Of a DNA stretch of 64,000 bases, positions 1-9,202 are shown piece by piece. Made by a program: the position numbers and the translations under genes. Numbering within the stretch: position 1 is the first letter of the stretch; every line of letters begins with the position of its first letter. Source of the stretch: Panonychus citri. Lineage: Eukaryota; Arthropoda; Arachnida; Trombidiformes; Tetranychidae. Below the pieces are notes generated by a model. It was not told the DNA's origin and did not search any database. It saw only the letters and a list, made by a program, of their open reading frames with translations. The DNA lies in assembly GCF_014898815.1 (NCBI RefSeq), contig NW_026515445.1, positions 744,001 to 808,000 of the forward strand, written 5' to 3'.

Positions 1-2847
1 CCTGCGTTATTAATTAAAAAATCTGATGGATCATTTCGACTACTCAACGATCTCCGTGCTGTCAATAGAATGACTAAAGTGATTTATCACCCGATGCCGA
101 GAGTAGACGATTGTTTGGAAGCTGTAAGAGAAGCTGAATATTTCAACATGTTCGACCTCTATCAAGGTTACTTTCAAATCGAGATTCCGCCAGAAGAAAG
201 AAACAAAACTGTATTCGTAACACCGGATGGAAAATTTCAGTACAAACGTTTACCTATGGGTTTGGCTTGTGCTCCATTTGAATTTCAAAGGTTAATGAAC
301 AAAGTTCTAAGCGGTTTAAACTATACCGAGTGTTTAGGTTACTTTGATGATGTTCCGGTAATTGGTAAATCTTGGTACGAATTATTGGAAGGAACAAAAT
401 TAGTACTCAATCGATTACGATTATGGAATCTTAAAATCAAAACTGATAAATGTAAATTTGGGGTAAGAGAACTTATTCTATTAGGTCACTTGGTAAATGG
501 ACAAGGAATTCGACCTGATCCGAATAAGGTTACAGCTTTAAAAAATTTACCTTATCCTAAAACAGTGAAACAACTTCAATCACAACTTGGTTGTTACAAT
601 TACTTTTCCCGTTATATAAAAGATTATTCAAGAATTGCTGCTCCTTTATATCGATTGATTAACAAGGAACGAAAATTCAAAATGCTAAAAGAAGATCATG
701 AAACGTTGGACGTTTTGAAAAATTCATTGATCGAAACCACGTTATTAGTTCATTTTGATCCGGACTTGAGAAGAAAAATTTCAGTAGATGCTAGTGATTT
801 AGCTGTGGGTGGAATTTTACTTCAAGAGGATCCTAATCAACCTCTGTTACCTGGTTATACAAATTTGAAGGAAATTCCAATTGAATTGATTCCTCATTGG
901 TTACCGATATCCTTCTTTTCTCAAAAATTAGCAAAGCATCAAGGAAATTATTCCGTAAGTGAAAAAGAATTACTTGCTATCTTGGTTGGAATCAACAAAT
1001 TCAAACATTACCTCGAAGGAGAAAAGTTTCTAATAGAAACTGATCATCATGCATTGTGTCAACTGTTAAAAATTAAATTCAAAAATCAACGTCTTGAAAG
1101 ATGGAACATCATGTTATCTACTTACGATTTTACTGTCGTTTATAAAGAAGGTAAAACTCATGCTTCAGACTGTTTTTCAAGATATCAATCTGAATGGTCA
1201 CATCGAGCAATGGTTGACCCTGAACAAGAATATTTTGATCATCTTTTCATAATTGATTGTGAACAAAATTCAATTAGTGAAGAAGTGATTGGTTTAAATA
1301 CCTTAAAAAAGTTAAATGAAACTTTTCCGAAACAAGTTATTTATTATTATCGTTTAAATCAAGATTGGAAAAACGATATAATTAAGTATCAACAATTAAA
1401 TCCTGATATTTGTGCAACAATAAGTGAATTAAACAGTGAAAAACGAAGTCCACTTCATCATCGTTATCTAATCAAAGATAATATCTTGTATCGTAAACCG
1501 ATTCATCATCATGAAAATGCCAGAATTGTAATAACTAAGGAGTTATTATTGAAATTATTCAGTGAAGAGCATGAATCTCCAATCTCTGGACATTTTGGAA
1601 GTGAAAAAACTTATCTACAAATATCAAGAAGATTTTGGATGCCCTATCTACTTGAAGAGATAAAAGTTCTGTGTAAAAATTGTCAAATCTGTCAATTGTC
1701 GAAATCATCAAATGTTACCTTTGCTGATCCTCAACTTAAACCGATTCCAAATGAAGTTTTCGAAAGGTTGGAAATGGATGCTCAAGGACCGTTAACATTT
1801 CAGAACGGAAGAAAGAAAATAATTCTGGTTCTAATTGACACTTTGAGTCGATTTGTCTACGCTAAAGTTTATCCGAATCAAAACTCATCAACAGTGAAAA
1901 AGTTTCTAAGTGAATATTTTTCATTATTTGGTTATCCATCTACAATTCAAACTGATAGAGGAAGAAACTTTATCTCAGAAGATGTTACTAATTACTTGAA
2001 ACAATTAAGTATAATTCATTGTGTATCTAATGCGTATCATCCTCAATCACAAGGAGTCGTTGAACGTATGAATCGAAATATTGGCGAACGACTTAGAACA
2101 TTTGTGATCGAAAATGGCTTAGATGATCTGGACGAAGCCCTTCAAAATGCAATCTATTCAATTAATTCTTCGATTCATAAAATTCATCGATTTTCTCCTT
2201 ATTATTTGGTCTATGGTAAATTCCCGGTGAAACCGATTGATAATCAATTATCTCTACAAATCGGAACTGAATTAACAATTGAAAAAGCGAGAAAATTGAC
2301 AAAAGCTCGACTATTGTTACAACAACTTTACTATCGAAATCAAATTCTAAAGGTTACTAAACCTAATCCATACTCAATTGGTGATTTCTGTTACATGAAA
2401 AATTCTGGTCCATCAATTGGAACATCAAAAAAGTTCGTAGAAAAATTCTATGGTCCATATTTAGTATTGGGTGTTAAACGAAATAGTGTCATGATGTTGG
2501 ATCCGAATTCGTTTGAACAATTTACCTGCAATTTACAAAATACTAAACCATTTGATGGCGAATTACCAATTAATCTCAAACAGTTAAGAGATAATTATTT
2601 CAATGAAAACGAAATTAGTGATGAATCTAGTCAATTATCTAATGAAAATTCTAATGAGATTAATAATGATGAAATTATCATTGAATCAACTGAAGAAATT
2701 CAAGAAAATCAATCAACAATTGAATCAGATCAAGAGATTCAAGAAGATAATCGAGTTGATCATTCAAATGAGATTATCAAATCAAGTGAAACTTTGGATA
2801 AAATTAAGAAAATTCGTAAGAAATATGTTACTGCGAATAAGGGGTGA
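1..2847 (+). CDS. pol: Ty3/gypsy Pol: reverse transcriptase, RNase H, integrase (5' partial)
   Basis: The frame is open from position 1; the ATG at 70 is internal, because the upstream codons already encode the RT strand with the R-L-L-N-D-L-R motif. Residue numbers count from that ATG. The RT active site reads Y-F-D-D (codons at 340-351), a variant of the usual Y[IVL]DD. RNase H follows with the VDAS, KELLAI, TDHHAL and ASDCFSRY motifs. The integrase has an HHCC zinc finger (H-x6-H, later C-x2-C) and a core triad at D570, D629 and E665, giving a canonical D,D35E spacing. The tail is acidic and rich in N, E, S and I. The host sequence ends at 2839, and the last codons and TGA at 2845-2847 come from the inserted mariner element. 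Without that element the frame continues into the block at 4135. Function: cDNA synthesis and integration of the element. Confidence 0.93.
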   Translation, partial: PALLIKKSDGSFRLLNDLRAVNRMTKVIYHPMPRVDDCLEAVREAEYFNMFDLYQGYFQIEIPPEERNKTVFVTPDGKFQYKRLPMGLACAPFEFQRLMNKVLSGLNYTECLGYFDDVPVIGKSWYELLEGTKLVLNRLRLWNLKIKTDKCKFGVRELILLGHLVNGQGIRPDPNKVTALKNLPYPKTVKQLQSQLGCYNYFSRYIKDYSRIAAPLYRLINKERKFKMLKEDHETLDVLKNSLIETTLLVHFDPDLRRKISVDASDLAVGGILLQEDPNQPLLPGYTNLKEIPIELIPHWLPISFFSQKLAKHQGNYSVSEKELLAILVGINKFKHYLEGEKFLIETDHHALCQLLKIKFKNQRLERWNIMLSTYDFTVVYKEGKTHASDCFSRYQSEWSHRAMVDPEQEYFDHLFIIDCEQNSISEEVIGLNTLKKLNETFPKQVIYYYRLNQDWKNDIIKYQQLNPDICATISELNSEKRSPLHHRYLIKDNILYRKPIHHHENARIVITKELLLKLFSEEHESPISGHFGSEKTYLQISRRFWMPYLLEEIKVLCKNCQICQLSKSSNVTFADPQLKPIPNEVFERLEMDAQGPLTFQNGRKKIILVLIDTLSRFVYAKVYPNQNSSTVKKFLSEYFSLFGYPSTIQTDRGRNFISEDVTNYLKQLSIIHCVSNAYHPQSQGVVERMNRNIGERLRTFVIENGLDDLDEALQNAIYSINSSIHKIHRFSPYYLVYGKFPVKPIDNQLSLQIGTELTIEKARKLTKARLLLQQLYYRNQILKVTKPNPYSIGDFCYMKNSGPSIGTSKKFVEKFYGPYLVLGVKRNSVMMLDPNSFEQFTCNLQNTKPFDGELPINLKQLRDNYFNENEISDESSQLSNENSNEINNDEIIIESTEEIQENQSTIESDQEIQEDNRVDHSNEIIKSSETLDKIKKIRKKYVTANKG

Positions 2848-2865
2848 TCACTAAAAAACCGGACT
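2840..2865 (+). repeat. Left terminal inverted repeat of the mariner element
   Basis: The 26 bp begin AGGGGTGATCAC and are the exact reverse complement of 4105-4130. TA immediately precedes. Confidence 0.95.
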
Positions 2866-2993
2866 AACTTTGATCTTAAATTGCGTCGGATTGACTAGAC
2901 TTACAGGTGCCTAAATTATCTTAAATTAACGGTCATTTATCAAATAAAAAATTAGGTAAATTTAGATTTAATCGCATTTTTAATTAAAAAGTT

Positions 2994-4044
2994 ATGGCTT
3001 TAACATTAAGTGAGCGTCGAAAACTAGTTGTAAATTTTATAAGTGAAAATCCTAAACTGAGTTTCACCGAAGTTTTTAATTACTTTAAACCCCTGAAATT
3101 TCCCCGATCAACAGTGTATGATATTTATCGATCCTGTGCTAACGGTGGAGATCATATTAGGAAAATGGGTCAGGTCGCAAACCTACAAAAATGACCTCAT
3201 TGAAAGTGAAAAAACTAATCGAAGTAACTAACGGACGTCGAACAAGTCAACGTAAACTGGCCTCAAAATTTGGAATTTCTCAGCCTTATGTGAATAAAAT
3301 TCTTCGTCATAATAATATATCTTTTCGTAAGTCTACAGAAATTCCAAAATCAACACCAGTACAAGTGAAAAAACAGAAAAAATGTCTTCGTTCGTTAGCT
3401 AAAGGTGTATTTTCAAATTCGAGTAACGTTGAAGTAATCGAGGTAATCGAAGACGACGAAAGCTATTTTCCGCTCGACAGGAGCCATTCTGTAGGTTTTT
3501 ATGCTTCTGACATTAACTCAGTACCTGATTCAATTAGATTTCATGGTCGTTCGAAGTTCGAACCAAAACTTTGTGTTTGGATAGCAATCAGTCCAAAAGG
3601 TCATTCGAACCCTTACTTCGTGCCGGCAAGATGCGCTTTAAACGCAGAAATTTATTCTAATTTTTGTATAAAGAAACGATTAGTACCTTTCATTGATAAA
3701 TTTTATAAAAAAAATGAGTATATTTTTTGGCCTGACGGAGCTTCATGTCACTATGCGAAAAAACAGTTAATGTACTAAGGGAAGTGGGTATTAATTTCGT
3801 CGAAAAAGAAAATAATCCACCGAATATACCCCAGCTTCGAGCTATTGAACGGTTTTGGAGTCATCTTAAGGCCAAAGTTTACGAAAATGGATGGAAAGCA
3901 AATGATTTTGACCATTTAAAACAAAGAATTAGACTGAAAATTAAAGAATTCGACGGTCGATATTTCGAGCGTCTTTTGGAGGGTACTGCGAGCAAAGTCA
4001 GATATGCCGCTCGCAATGGACCTTTATCAGTTCTTAAATTATAA
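2994..4044 (+). pseudogene. Tc1/mariner transposase, DD37E type, two frameshifts
   Basis: Three consecutive open segments in different frames make one transposase. The first, 2994-3194, holds a helix-turn-helix (S-T-V-Y-D-I-Y-R). The second, 3191-3778, has a second HTH (SQRKLASKFGISQPYV) and then the catalytic strand with V-I-E-D-D-E and the second aspartate in F-W-P-D-G-A. The third, 3745-4044, carries N-P-P-N-I-P-Q-L-R-A-I-E-R-F-W with the third catalytic residue E. After allowing for the frameshift near the A-run at 3758, about 37 residues separate the second D from the E, hence DD37E. The first break overlaps as ATGA at 3191-3194. Both frameshifts should abolish activity. In the family the protein binds the TIRs and moves the element by cut and paste. 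Confidence 0.9.
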
Positions 4045-4104
4045 TAAAATGAAAAAATTATTCAATTCTAATCAGTGGTTGAAAAGTTATTCAAGAATGA
4101 GTTC

Positions 4105-4130
4105 AGTCCGGTTTTTTAGTGATCACCCCT
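4105..4130 (-). repeat. Right terminal inverted repeat of the mariner element
   Basis: Exact reverse complement of 2840-2865. The TA at 4131-4132 follows, and the gypsy reading frame resumes there. Confidence 0.95.
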
Positions 4131-4134
4131 TAGA

Positions 4135-7100
4135 GATATAATTACGAATTCACAAATTATCGATTCTGATCATGATGGAATTGTGACAAGAAAAAGAAAT
4201 CAAATTAATTATATTTTCTTATTAATTGTTAATGAAGAAGAAAATCAAAAAATTGAAATTCCCGCTAACCCTTTTGGTTGCTATGGTCAATTGGCGCTTA
4301 AGAAAGTGTTGGTAAGGAAGAAAGGAAATTCTCTTTTTAATCTTCATTTCCTTTGTCATCCAGTTAACAAGCTAATTGAAAATTGTTTTGTGATTTATCT
4401 GATTAATTGTGATTTTAATCAATTTAAAAGTAAATTATTCAATTGTGTTAACATGAAGAAAGTGCGAATTGATTCTACTAATCTAACTACTATCATTGAG
4501 AGAACTCAAGATTCTCCAGCTCCAATCTCACCGAAAACTCAACAGAATCTAAATGAACTTCTTAGTGATCAACCGCAACCCTCAACATCTAAAGATGTTA
4601 ATCAACTTCTTGATGATTGTGAATCTATTTCAAGTGAAGGTTCTTGTGTTTACCTGGAAAATTTTGGTCGAAATGAAACTGGTCAAGCTGAAGATGAGAT
4701 CGAAATCATCGCTGAATTTAAACGTGACCTTTGGAATAAATATAATCTTCTTGACCCATTGCCCGAATCAACTAAATATGGTTTAATTACTTCAATTCCA
4801 AAAGACTTTGAAGATAAAAATGATTATCCTGACCCTTCACCTGAATATTATGATAACAATATTTGGCCTGCTCCTGCTAAAGGTCATAATCCGATGATCG
4901 AATTACAAGCGAAACTATTCAAAGAAGCCGAGAAAGAAATTCTCAAGGAGATTGAAGATTCTAAGAATCAAAAGAAATGGTTTGTTGAATTTATCAAAGA
5001 AAAGCTTCAATTAAATGCTTTTGATGTGAATTTAGATTCACTTAATTTTGAAAATTTAACCAAAGGATTAACTCGGTCAAGAGTAATTCACCCCGAATTG
5101 TCACCAATGACTCCTCTCATCTCGTGTAATTTATGTGAACAAATTGCTGTTTCGCCTCGTAATTGTTCAAATTGTGACAAAATTTATTGTAACAATTGTG
5201 GTAATTGGTTAAAATTGGTCATCGAACAACTTAAATTGGTTCCCGTTGAAAAAGTTACTAACTTTTTGTGTATCAATCCTACATGTTTAATCAAAAGCTG
5301 CAACTCTGGTTATCATGAATTGGTTCCTGTCAAGAATCAAGAGATTGTCAAGTTCTACTCAGAAGCAAAATTCATTTGCTCAAGAAAATGGTGTAATCAT
5401 AATAGTTGTGTTAATAACTTTTCTTTTCATTTAAAAATATGTAGAAAAGGTCCAATCGATTGGTCATTTGACAAGACATTGAGTCTACCTTATAAAATTG
5501 GACCTACAAGAAAAAGTCTTGATGATCAACCGGTAACTTTAGCACTTATGCTTCCAGCTCACCTTAAATTACAAGATAATTTATACAAAACCCAATCAAT
5601 GGTTGACCATCTAAAAGGACGAACAAAATTAATGGCCTTTTTGGTTCGAGAAAAAGCTGAAAATCCAAATGATCCTGGTCTTTCCCCTGTCTCAATGAGA
5701 ATGCAAGCTAATCTCAGAACAAATTATTGGAACAATAAAGCTTTGGAAAAAGATCCTACTCATCCAGTTGATGAAGCTGAGGAAATTGTCCTAAATTATG
5801 GGTTTCCGTCATGTTCAACTGTCCCTCGTCAACCCGCTCCTTCTCGTTACCCTGTCATTCATCAAAGAAGAATTCCTGATTATCTAATGAGAGAATCAAT
5901 CAAATGGAGAAAGTGGTATAATGGTATTATTACTGATGATGATTCAATCATATCAGATTCATCCTCTCTCATTGACTTTGCTGATGAAATTGAAGACCCT
6001 GATTCTCCCTTTATTAGAATCAATCCATTTAATCGTATTAATGATGCTCAATTGGAAGAAGTTCAAAAGGTTCTAACCGAATCGTTTCCCTCGTGTACAA
6101 ATCCAATTAATACGTACAACAAACCAAAACTTTCAAACAATCCAAATACGATTGCAAAGCGAGAGTTAAGAGTATCAAAGCTCAAATCGTCGTTTGAAAA
6201 TAGACCGAAAGCTGTTCTTCCACCTTTACAAATTGATCAAATTAATTATATCAAACAAGCCTGTTCTGATTATCCTGATAAATCAACTACTTATTGTTTA
6301 AACATGTTTTGTGTTCATATCAGAGAAATCGATCGCCGTGGTAATAATAGAGTAAGACCCAGACCATGTTGGGTAACAATCATTGATGGAAATTTACAAG
6401 TTGTTTACGAAACATTTGTTAAATATCGAGAGGTCGAAATACTCAATCACAAGTTCCATGGATTAACCATGTATGATTTACAATTCGCTCGGAATTTAAC
6501 AATGGTCAGAGATCAAGTGATCAAGTTTCTGGTTTCATCAAGTCGAATCATCGGCTATGGATTAATTAATAATTTTATTGATCTTGGACTTTCATCAATG
6601 GAAATCAATCAACTATTGCCTAAGTGTAGGGATGTTAATATCCACTTCTCACCTTACATTGAATCAGCAATGAATTTGCAATTTATTGCCTTCTTATGGT
6701 TCCCTGGATATATCTTACCCTCTGAAGCTCATTCTCCAACAGTAGAAGCGATAACCGCCATGAGACTATTCTTATTACAATGGAAAGAGATTGAAGCCAA
6801 AGCCGAAATTCATGGTGGAATTCATCATAAAAATGTGTGTGTAACCTCAAGTAATACGATAACCTCAACTCTACTCTATGTGTTGGACGAGAAAATCAAG
6901 AAAGGTGAAGCCTCATGGCCAATTGAATGGAAATCAAATCCACGAATATCAACTTATCCTGTCTTTTCCGTTGATAACTGTTGTGCCCCTGATGCTTCAT
7001 TTATGCAAATTATTCTAAAGGCTGAACAAGCAGAAAAGGAATCAAGTGAAATTGGAAATCATTCCAAAAGTTTCAAGAATTTTCTCCAATCGAGAGCTGA

Positions 7101-7167
7101 ACAACATGCTCAGAATTTGAATCTATCAGTTCCTAAACTTGCTTATCCTCCTCAGTCCAAACGATGA
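4135..7167 (+). CDS. Gypsy-borne accessory ORF: RING-like Cys cluster plus degenerate REXO-type exonuclease domain
   Basis: About 1010 codons are open from the mariner edge to 7167, in the same frame as pol. It may be a Pol extension, or a separate ORF in the env position; the ATG at 4453 is a plausible internal start. Residues are counted from the GTG at 4183. Residues 110-310 are acidic, low complexity and S/P-rich. Residues 315-420 are cysteine-rich and begin with a RING-like C-x2-C-x9-C-x2-C-x4-C-x2-C, followed by further C/H pairs. Residues 704-872 match the REXO1/REXO4 exonuclease fold: a V-T-I-I-D-G-N strand, then V-V-Y-E-T-F-V-K, H-G-L-T, I-I-G-Y-G-L, and E-A-H-S-P-T-V-E-A followed by A-M-R-L-F-L. 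The catalytic positions are altered: the first D-x-E reads N707-M-F709, the third acidic residue is N797, H850 is kept and the final D is E855. It is therefore probably not an active nuclease; RNA binding or a structural role are guesses. The 3' end lies 45 bp before the LTR. Confidence 0.8.
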   Translation, partial: DIITNSQIIDSDHDGIVTRKRNQINYIFLLIVNEEENQKIEIPANPFGCYGQLALKKVLVRKKGNSLFNLHFLCHPVNKLIENCFVIYLINCDFNQFKSKLFNCVNMKKVRIDSTNLTTIIERTQDSPAPISPKTQQNLNELLSDQPQPSTSKDVNQLLDDCESISSEGSCVYLENFGRNETGQAEDEIEIIAEFKRDLWNKYNLLDPLPESTKYGLITSIPKDFEDKNDYPDPSPEYYDNNIWPAPAKGHNPMIELQAKLFKEAEKEILKEIEDSKNQKKWFVEFIKEKLQLNAFDVNLDSLNFENLTKGLTRSRVIHPELSPMTPLISCNLCEQIAVSPRNCSNCDKIYCNNCGNWLKLVIEQLKLVPVEKVTNFLCINPTCLIKSCNSGYHELVPVKNQEIVKFYSEAKFICSRKWCNHNSCVNNFSFHLKICRKGPIDWSFDKTLSLPYKIGPTRKSLDDQPVTLALMLPAHLKLQDNLYKTQSMVDHLKGRTKLMAFLVREKAENPNDPGLSPVSMRMQANLRTNYWNNKALEKDPTHPVDEAEEIVLNYGFPSCSTVPRQPAPSRYPVIHQRRIPDYLMRESIKWRKWYNGIITDDDSIISDSSSLIDFADEIEDPDSPFIRINPFNRINDAQLEEVQKVLTESFPSCTNPINTYNKPKLSNNPNTIAKRELRVSKLKSSFENRPKAVLPPLQIDQINYIKQACSDYPDKSTTYCLNMFCVHIREIDRRGNNRVRPRPCWVTIIDGNLQVVYETFVKYREVEILNHKFHGLTMYDLQFARNLTMVRDQVIKFLVSSSRIIGYGLINNFIDLGLSSMEINQLLPKCRDVNIHFSPYIESAMNLQFIAFLWFPGYILPSEAHSPTVEAITAMRLFLLQWKEIEAKAEIHGGIHHKNVCVTSSNTITSTLLYVLDEKIKKGEASWPIEWKSNPRISTYPVFSVDNCCAPDASFMQIILKAEQAEKESSEIGNHSKSFKNFLQSRAEQHAQNLNLSVPKLAYPPQSKR

Positions 7168-7200
7168 ATTTGTTCAATTAAGAAAAGGTGTCTTAATCAA

Positions 7201-7212
7201 GACCTGGGGGTT
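7201..7212 (+). other. Polypurine tract of the gypsy element
   Basis: The G-run GACCTGGGGGTT sits directly before the TGTAAGG start of the LTR, where plus-strand priming is expected in LTR elements. Confidence 0.6.
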
Positions 7213-7834
7213 TGTAAGGTAGAAATTAACCTAATCTTAATTAATCAAATTCATCAAGAACAAAGAGCTTAAAAAAGCGTAATTATGAGAAGATCCCTTA
7301 ATCCTTTTTTCTTTCTTCTCTTACTTTTCCTTTGTTTCCTTTTTCATTTTCTAAAATTTTCTAAAATGTTCCATTTTTACATTCTTTTGTTATTTCCGTG
7401 TTTATCTTTTCTATTTCCTTTAATTTTGATTCTAATCATTTCCGTTTTGTCCACTATATAAGGAAAGATGAACCTCAATCTAATTAAGAGTTATTTAGTT
7501 AACGTGGTTACATCTAATGTTGTAAAGTTCAACCTCTTACATGTGGAGTTATATCTAAACCTCTTCATCTTTGTGAAAATTTTGTCATTAAATTTGGTAT
7601 TTAATTGATTAATTTGGTGGTAATTAAGCCAGTGTTGTGAAATTGATTGTGTTTCAATTGAAAGTCAACCGAAATTAATTAGTGTTAAAGTTTATTCTGA
7701 ACAGAATTGTCTGTTAATTAATTAGTGTAATTAACCTGAACCCTCAATTAATAAGAATCCTCGATACGAACCCGATAAAAAGGGATATCTGTGACCTTTT
7801 TTGCAATCTATTGCCTTACGATTACCTTGGTACA
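7213..7834 (+). repeat. 3' LTR of the gypsy element (end approximate)
   Basis: It starts TGTAAGG after the polypurine tract. The end is ambiguous: CCTTACG at 7814-7820 nearly inverts the start, and TGGTACA ending at 7834 closes with CA. The LTR contains a TATA box at 7455 and a T/C-rich U3. The 5' LTR is outside the window, so the length cannot be confirmed here. Confidence 0.6.
7455..7462 (+). promoter_or_regulatory. TATA box of the gypsy LTR
   Basis: TATATAAG lies about 240 bp into the LTR. The transcription start would be expected about 30 bp downstream, near 7485-7490. Confidence 0.6.
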
Positions 7835-7902
7835 CCTTTCCTCCTGTATTCGAACATTAGAAATCGAAAATAACCTCACAAATTAATAACTTCACGGATA
7901 GA

Positions 7903-8022
7903 ATGATCATAATTAAAAGTTTAAAAGGGCCATTTAATGCTAGTAAGCCTGAAAAATTAGATCTCAAAGCTCTTAAACTGGCTCAGAATAGCGGCAACTT
8001 GTCCGTTGAAAGTAGCAAATAG
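7903..8022 (+). CDS. Short ORF just downstream of the LTR, function unknown
   Basis: An ATG at 7903 opens 39 codons to TAG at 8020-8022, with a composition that looks coding (K/L/S/N mix, no low complexity). It lies 68 bp after the LTR end. It could be the start of a gag belonging to an element that shares this LTR, or chance. No family recognised. Confidence 0.25.
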   Translation: MIIIKSLKGPFNASKPEKLDLKALKLAQNSGNLSVESSK

Positions 8023-8080
8023 ACCATGATGTTGGGCGTACAAAAAACTTCAGGTGAGATTTTTTTAGGCTTACTAGCAT
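7937..8080. repeat. Imperfect inverted repeat, arms about 21 bp
   Basis: ATGCTAGTAAGCCT at 7937-7950 is inverted as AGGCTTACTAGCAT at 8067-8080. Similarity extends another 7 bp on the inner side, with roughly 100 bp between the arms. Possible hairpin or remnant of a very small foldback element. Confidence 0.5.
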
Positions 8081-8561
8081 TTTCAGCATCTGAAATTTAC
8101 CAGGACGATTTCATGATGATTGGAAAGGTCAAAATTTTTCGCATGGAAGCCAAAGGATCGGGTTCGCACATTTACTCCTGGACGATAAGTCAGATCAAAA
8201 AACAAATTAGCACAATCTACACAATAAAGGTTGAGCTTTTAAATGACATGAAAAAATTTACCGCGAAATTCTTTACATCCAAATGTACCACTTTTCCGAC
8301 TTTGAAAGGCCATCGTTCGAACTTGAATTTTGTGGTCATATTCTTAATAACGCCAAACAAAACTTACACATTTTGTCTACCGATTGGCGTCACAAGATCG
8401 AAAATTGGACGGATAGTTTTCGAGCAATCCGCTCTCAAAAGTGGAAATGGTTGGTTGTTACGCCCTGTATATATATTATGATATATTGCAAACTTCGAAA
8501 AAAAGCGATAAAACTTGAACGAAATTTGAAAGTTGTAAAAAAGCAATTATCAAAGCGTTAG
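8026..8561 (+). other. Unresolved coding-like stretch
   Basis: Two overlapping ORFs in different frames, 151 codons from 8026 and 92 codons from 8283, cover this stretch. Neither resembles a family I can name. It could be a decayed transposon gene; a CAGGTGAGA donor-like site lies at 8050. Direction and frame are uncertain. Confidence 0.2.
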
Positions 8562-8730
8562 AACAATATTTATGTTGATTCAACAATATTCAGAATTGAA
8601 CTGATAGTTTTTGATAATCATTCCTTCTCTTTTATACGATTTAATGCCCTAATTTTACACTTTTTTCGAAATCAAAAAAGATCAGTGTCAGACAATTGGA
8701 CCGTGATCAAAATTAGAATACCAATTACCT

Positions 8731-8840
8731 TCAGATGACCTTGAAACGTGTTATTTTACCGATGACCTGAATGACCTTGATATTTTGATATGACAATTGA
8801 GTATCGCTCAAACTCATACCACTCAAGTCTCTTGTATCTC
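8731..8840 (+). repeat. Dispersed repeat, copy 1
   Basis: The segment shares TATGACAATTGAGTATCGCT and flanking TGACCTTGA motifs with 20039-20160. The two copies diverge outside the core. No coding potential seen. Confidence 0.6.
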
Positions 8841-8927
8841 TTACTCTTAGTTGCTGAGAAAATCGCAAAAAACATCGTAAAAATAGCTGAATAGCCCTGT
8901 AGATTCCTAGAACCTTTCGATTATAAC

Positions 8928-8994
8928 ATTCTCACCTTTGTGTCTCCATTCTTTATATTCAACAACTGCCTTACGTAATAAGTGTTTGTCGCTA
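8928..8994 (+). repeat. Fragment matching the SHMT pseudogene intron
   Basis: ATTCTCACCTTT followed by TCTCCATTCTTTATATTCAA matches two stretches of the intron at 10027-10170, with small differences and an internal deletion. It is either a second broken copy of that locus or a repeat that had entered the intron. Confidence 0.55.
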
Positions 8995-9202
8995 CCCAAC
9001 ATTATTTCAAGTTCTAGTGACAACTTTATTTTTTTGAATTCAAATTTTCATTTTAATTTTTTTCAATCTGTTTTTAATTACACTCCAGGTAATCTTTTCT
9101 TTAACTTTCATTGACATTGTCGATAAATTTTTCACAAACTATCGAAACTTTAAGTTTCTTTTAATTATCGGTTTTCTTTTTTCCCTCAATTTTTCTCTAG
9201 AA

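Larger units (their letters stand above)
2840..4130 (+). mobile_element. Tc1/mariner-type DNA transposon (DD37E), defective
   Basis: A 1291-bp element with perfect 26-bp terminal inverted repeats (2840-2865 and 4105-4130) flanked by TA on each side (2838-2839 and 4131-4132), the target duplication expected of Tc1/mariner. It carries one transposase gene broken by two frameshifts. The insertion, counting the duplicated TA, adds 1293 bp, an exact multiple of three, so the host frame is the same on both sides. Identical TIRs point to a relatively recent insertion. Confidence 0.93.
1..7834 (+). mobile_element. Ty3/gypsy LTR retrotransposon, 5' part outside the window, interrupted by a mariner element
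   Basis: The visible order is pol (RT, RNase H, integrase), then a second long coding block, a polypurine tract and a 3' LTR that starts TGTAAGG. RT before RNase H before integrase, with a D,D35E integrase, places it in the Ty3/gypsy group (Metaviridae). The 5' LTR, gag and protease lie left of position 1, so the LTR assignment rests on the polypurine tract, the TGT start and a TATA box, not on a paired LTR. A Tc1/mariner element occupies 2840-4130. Apart from that insertion the two coding blocks are open throughout, which suggests a fairly young copy. Confidence 0.85.

Noticed and set aside
2603..2854. An 83-codon ORF overlapping the end of gypsy pol
   Set aside because: Out-of-frame shadow of the acidic repeat-like tail of Pol.
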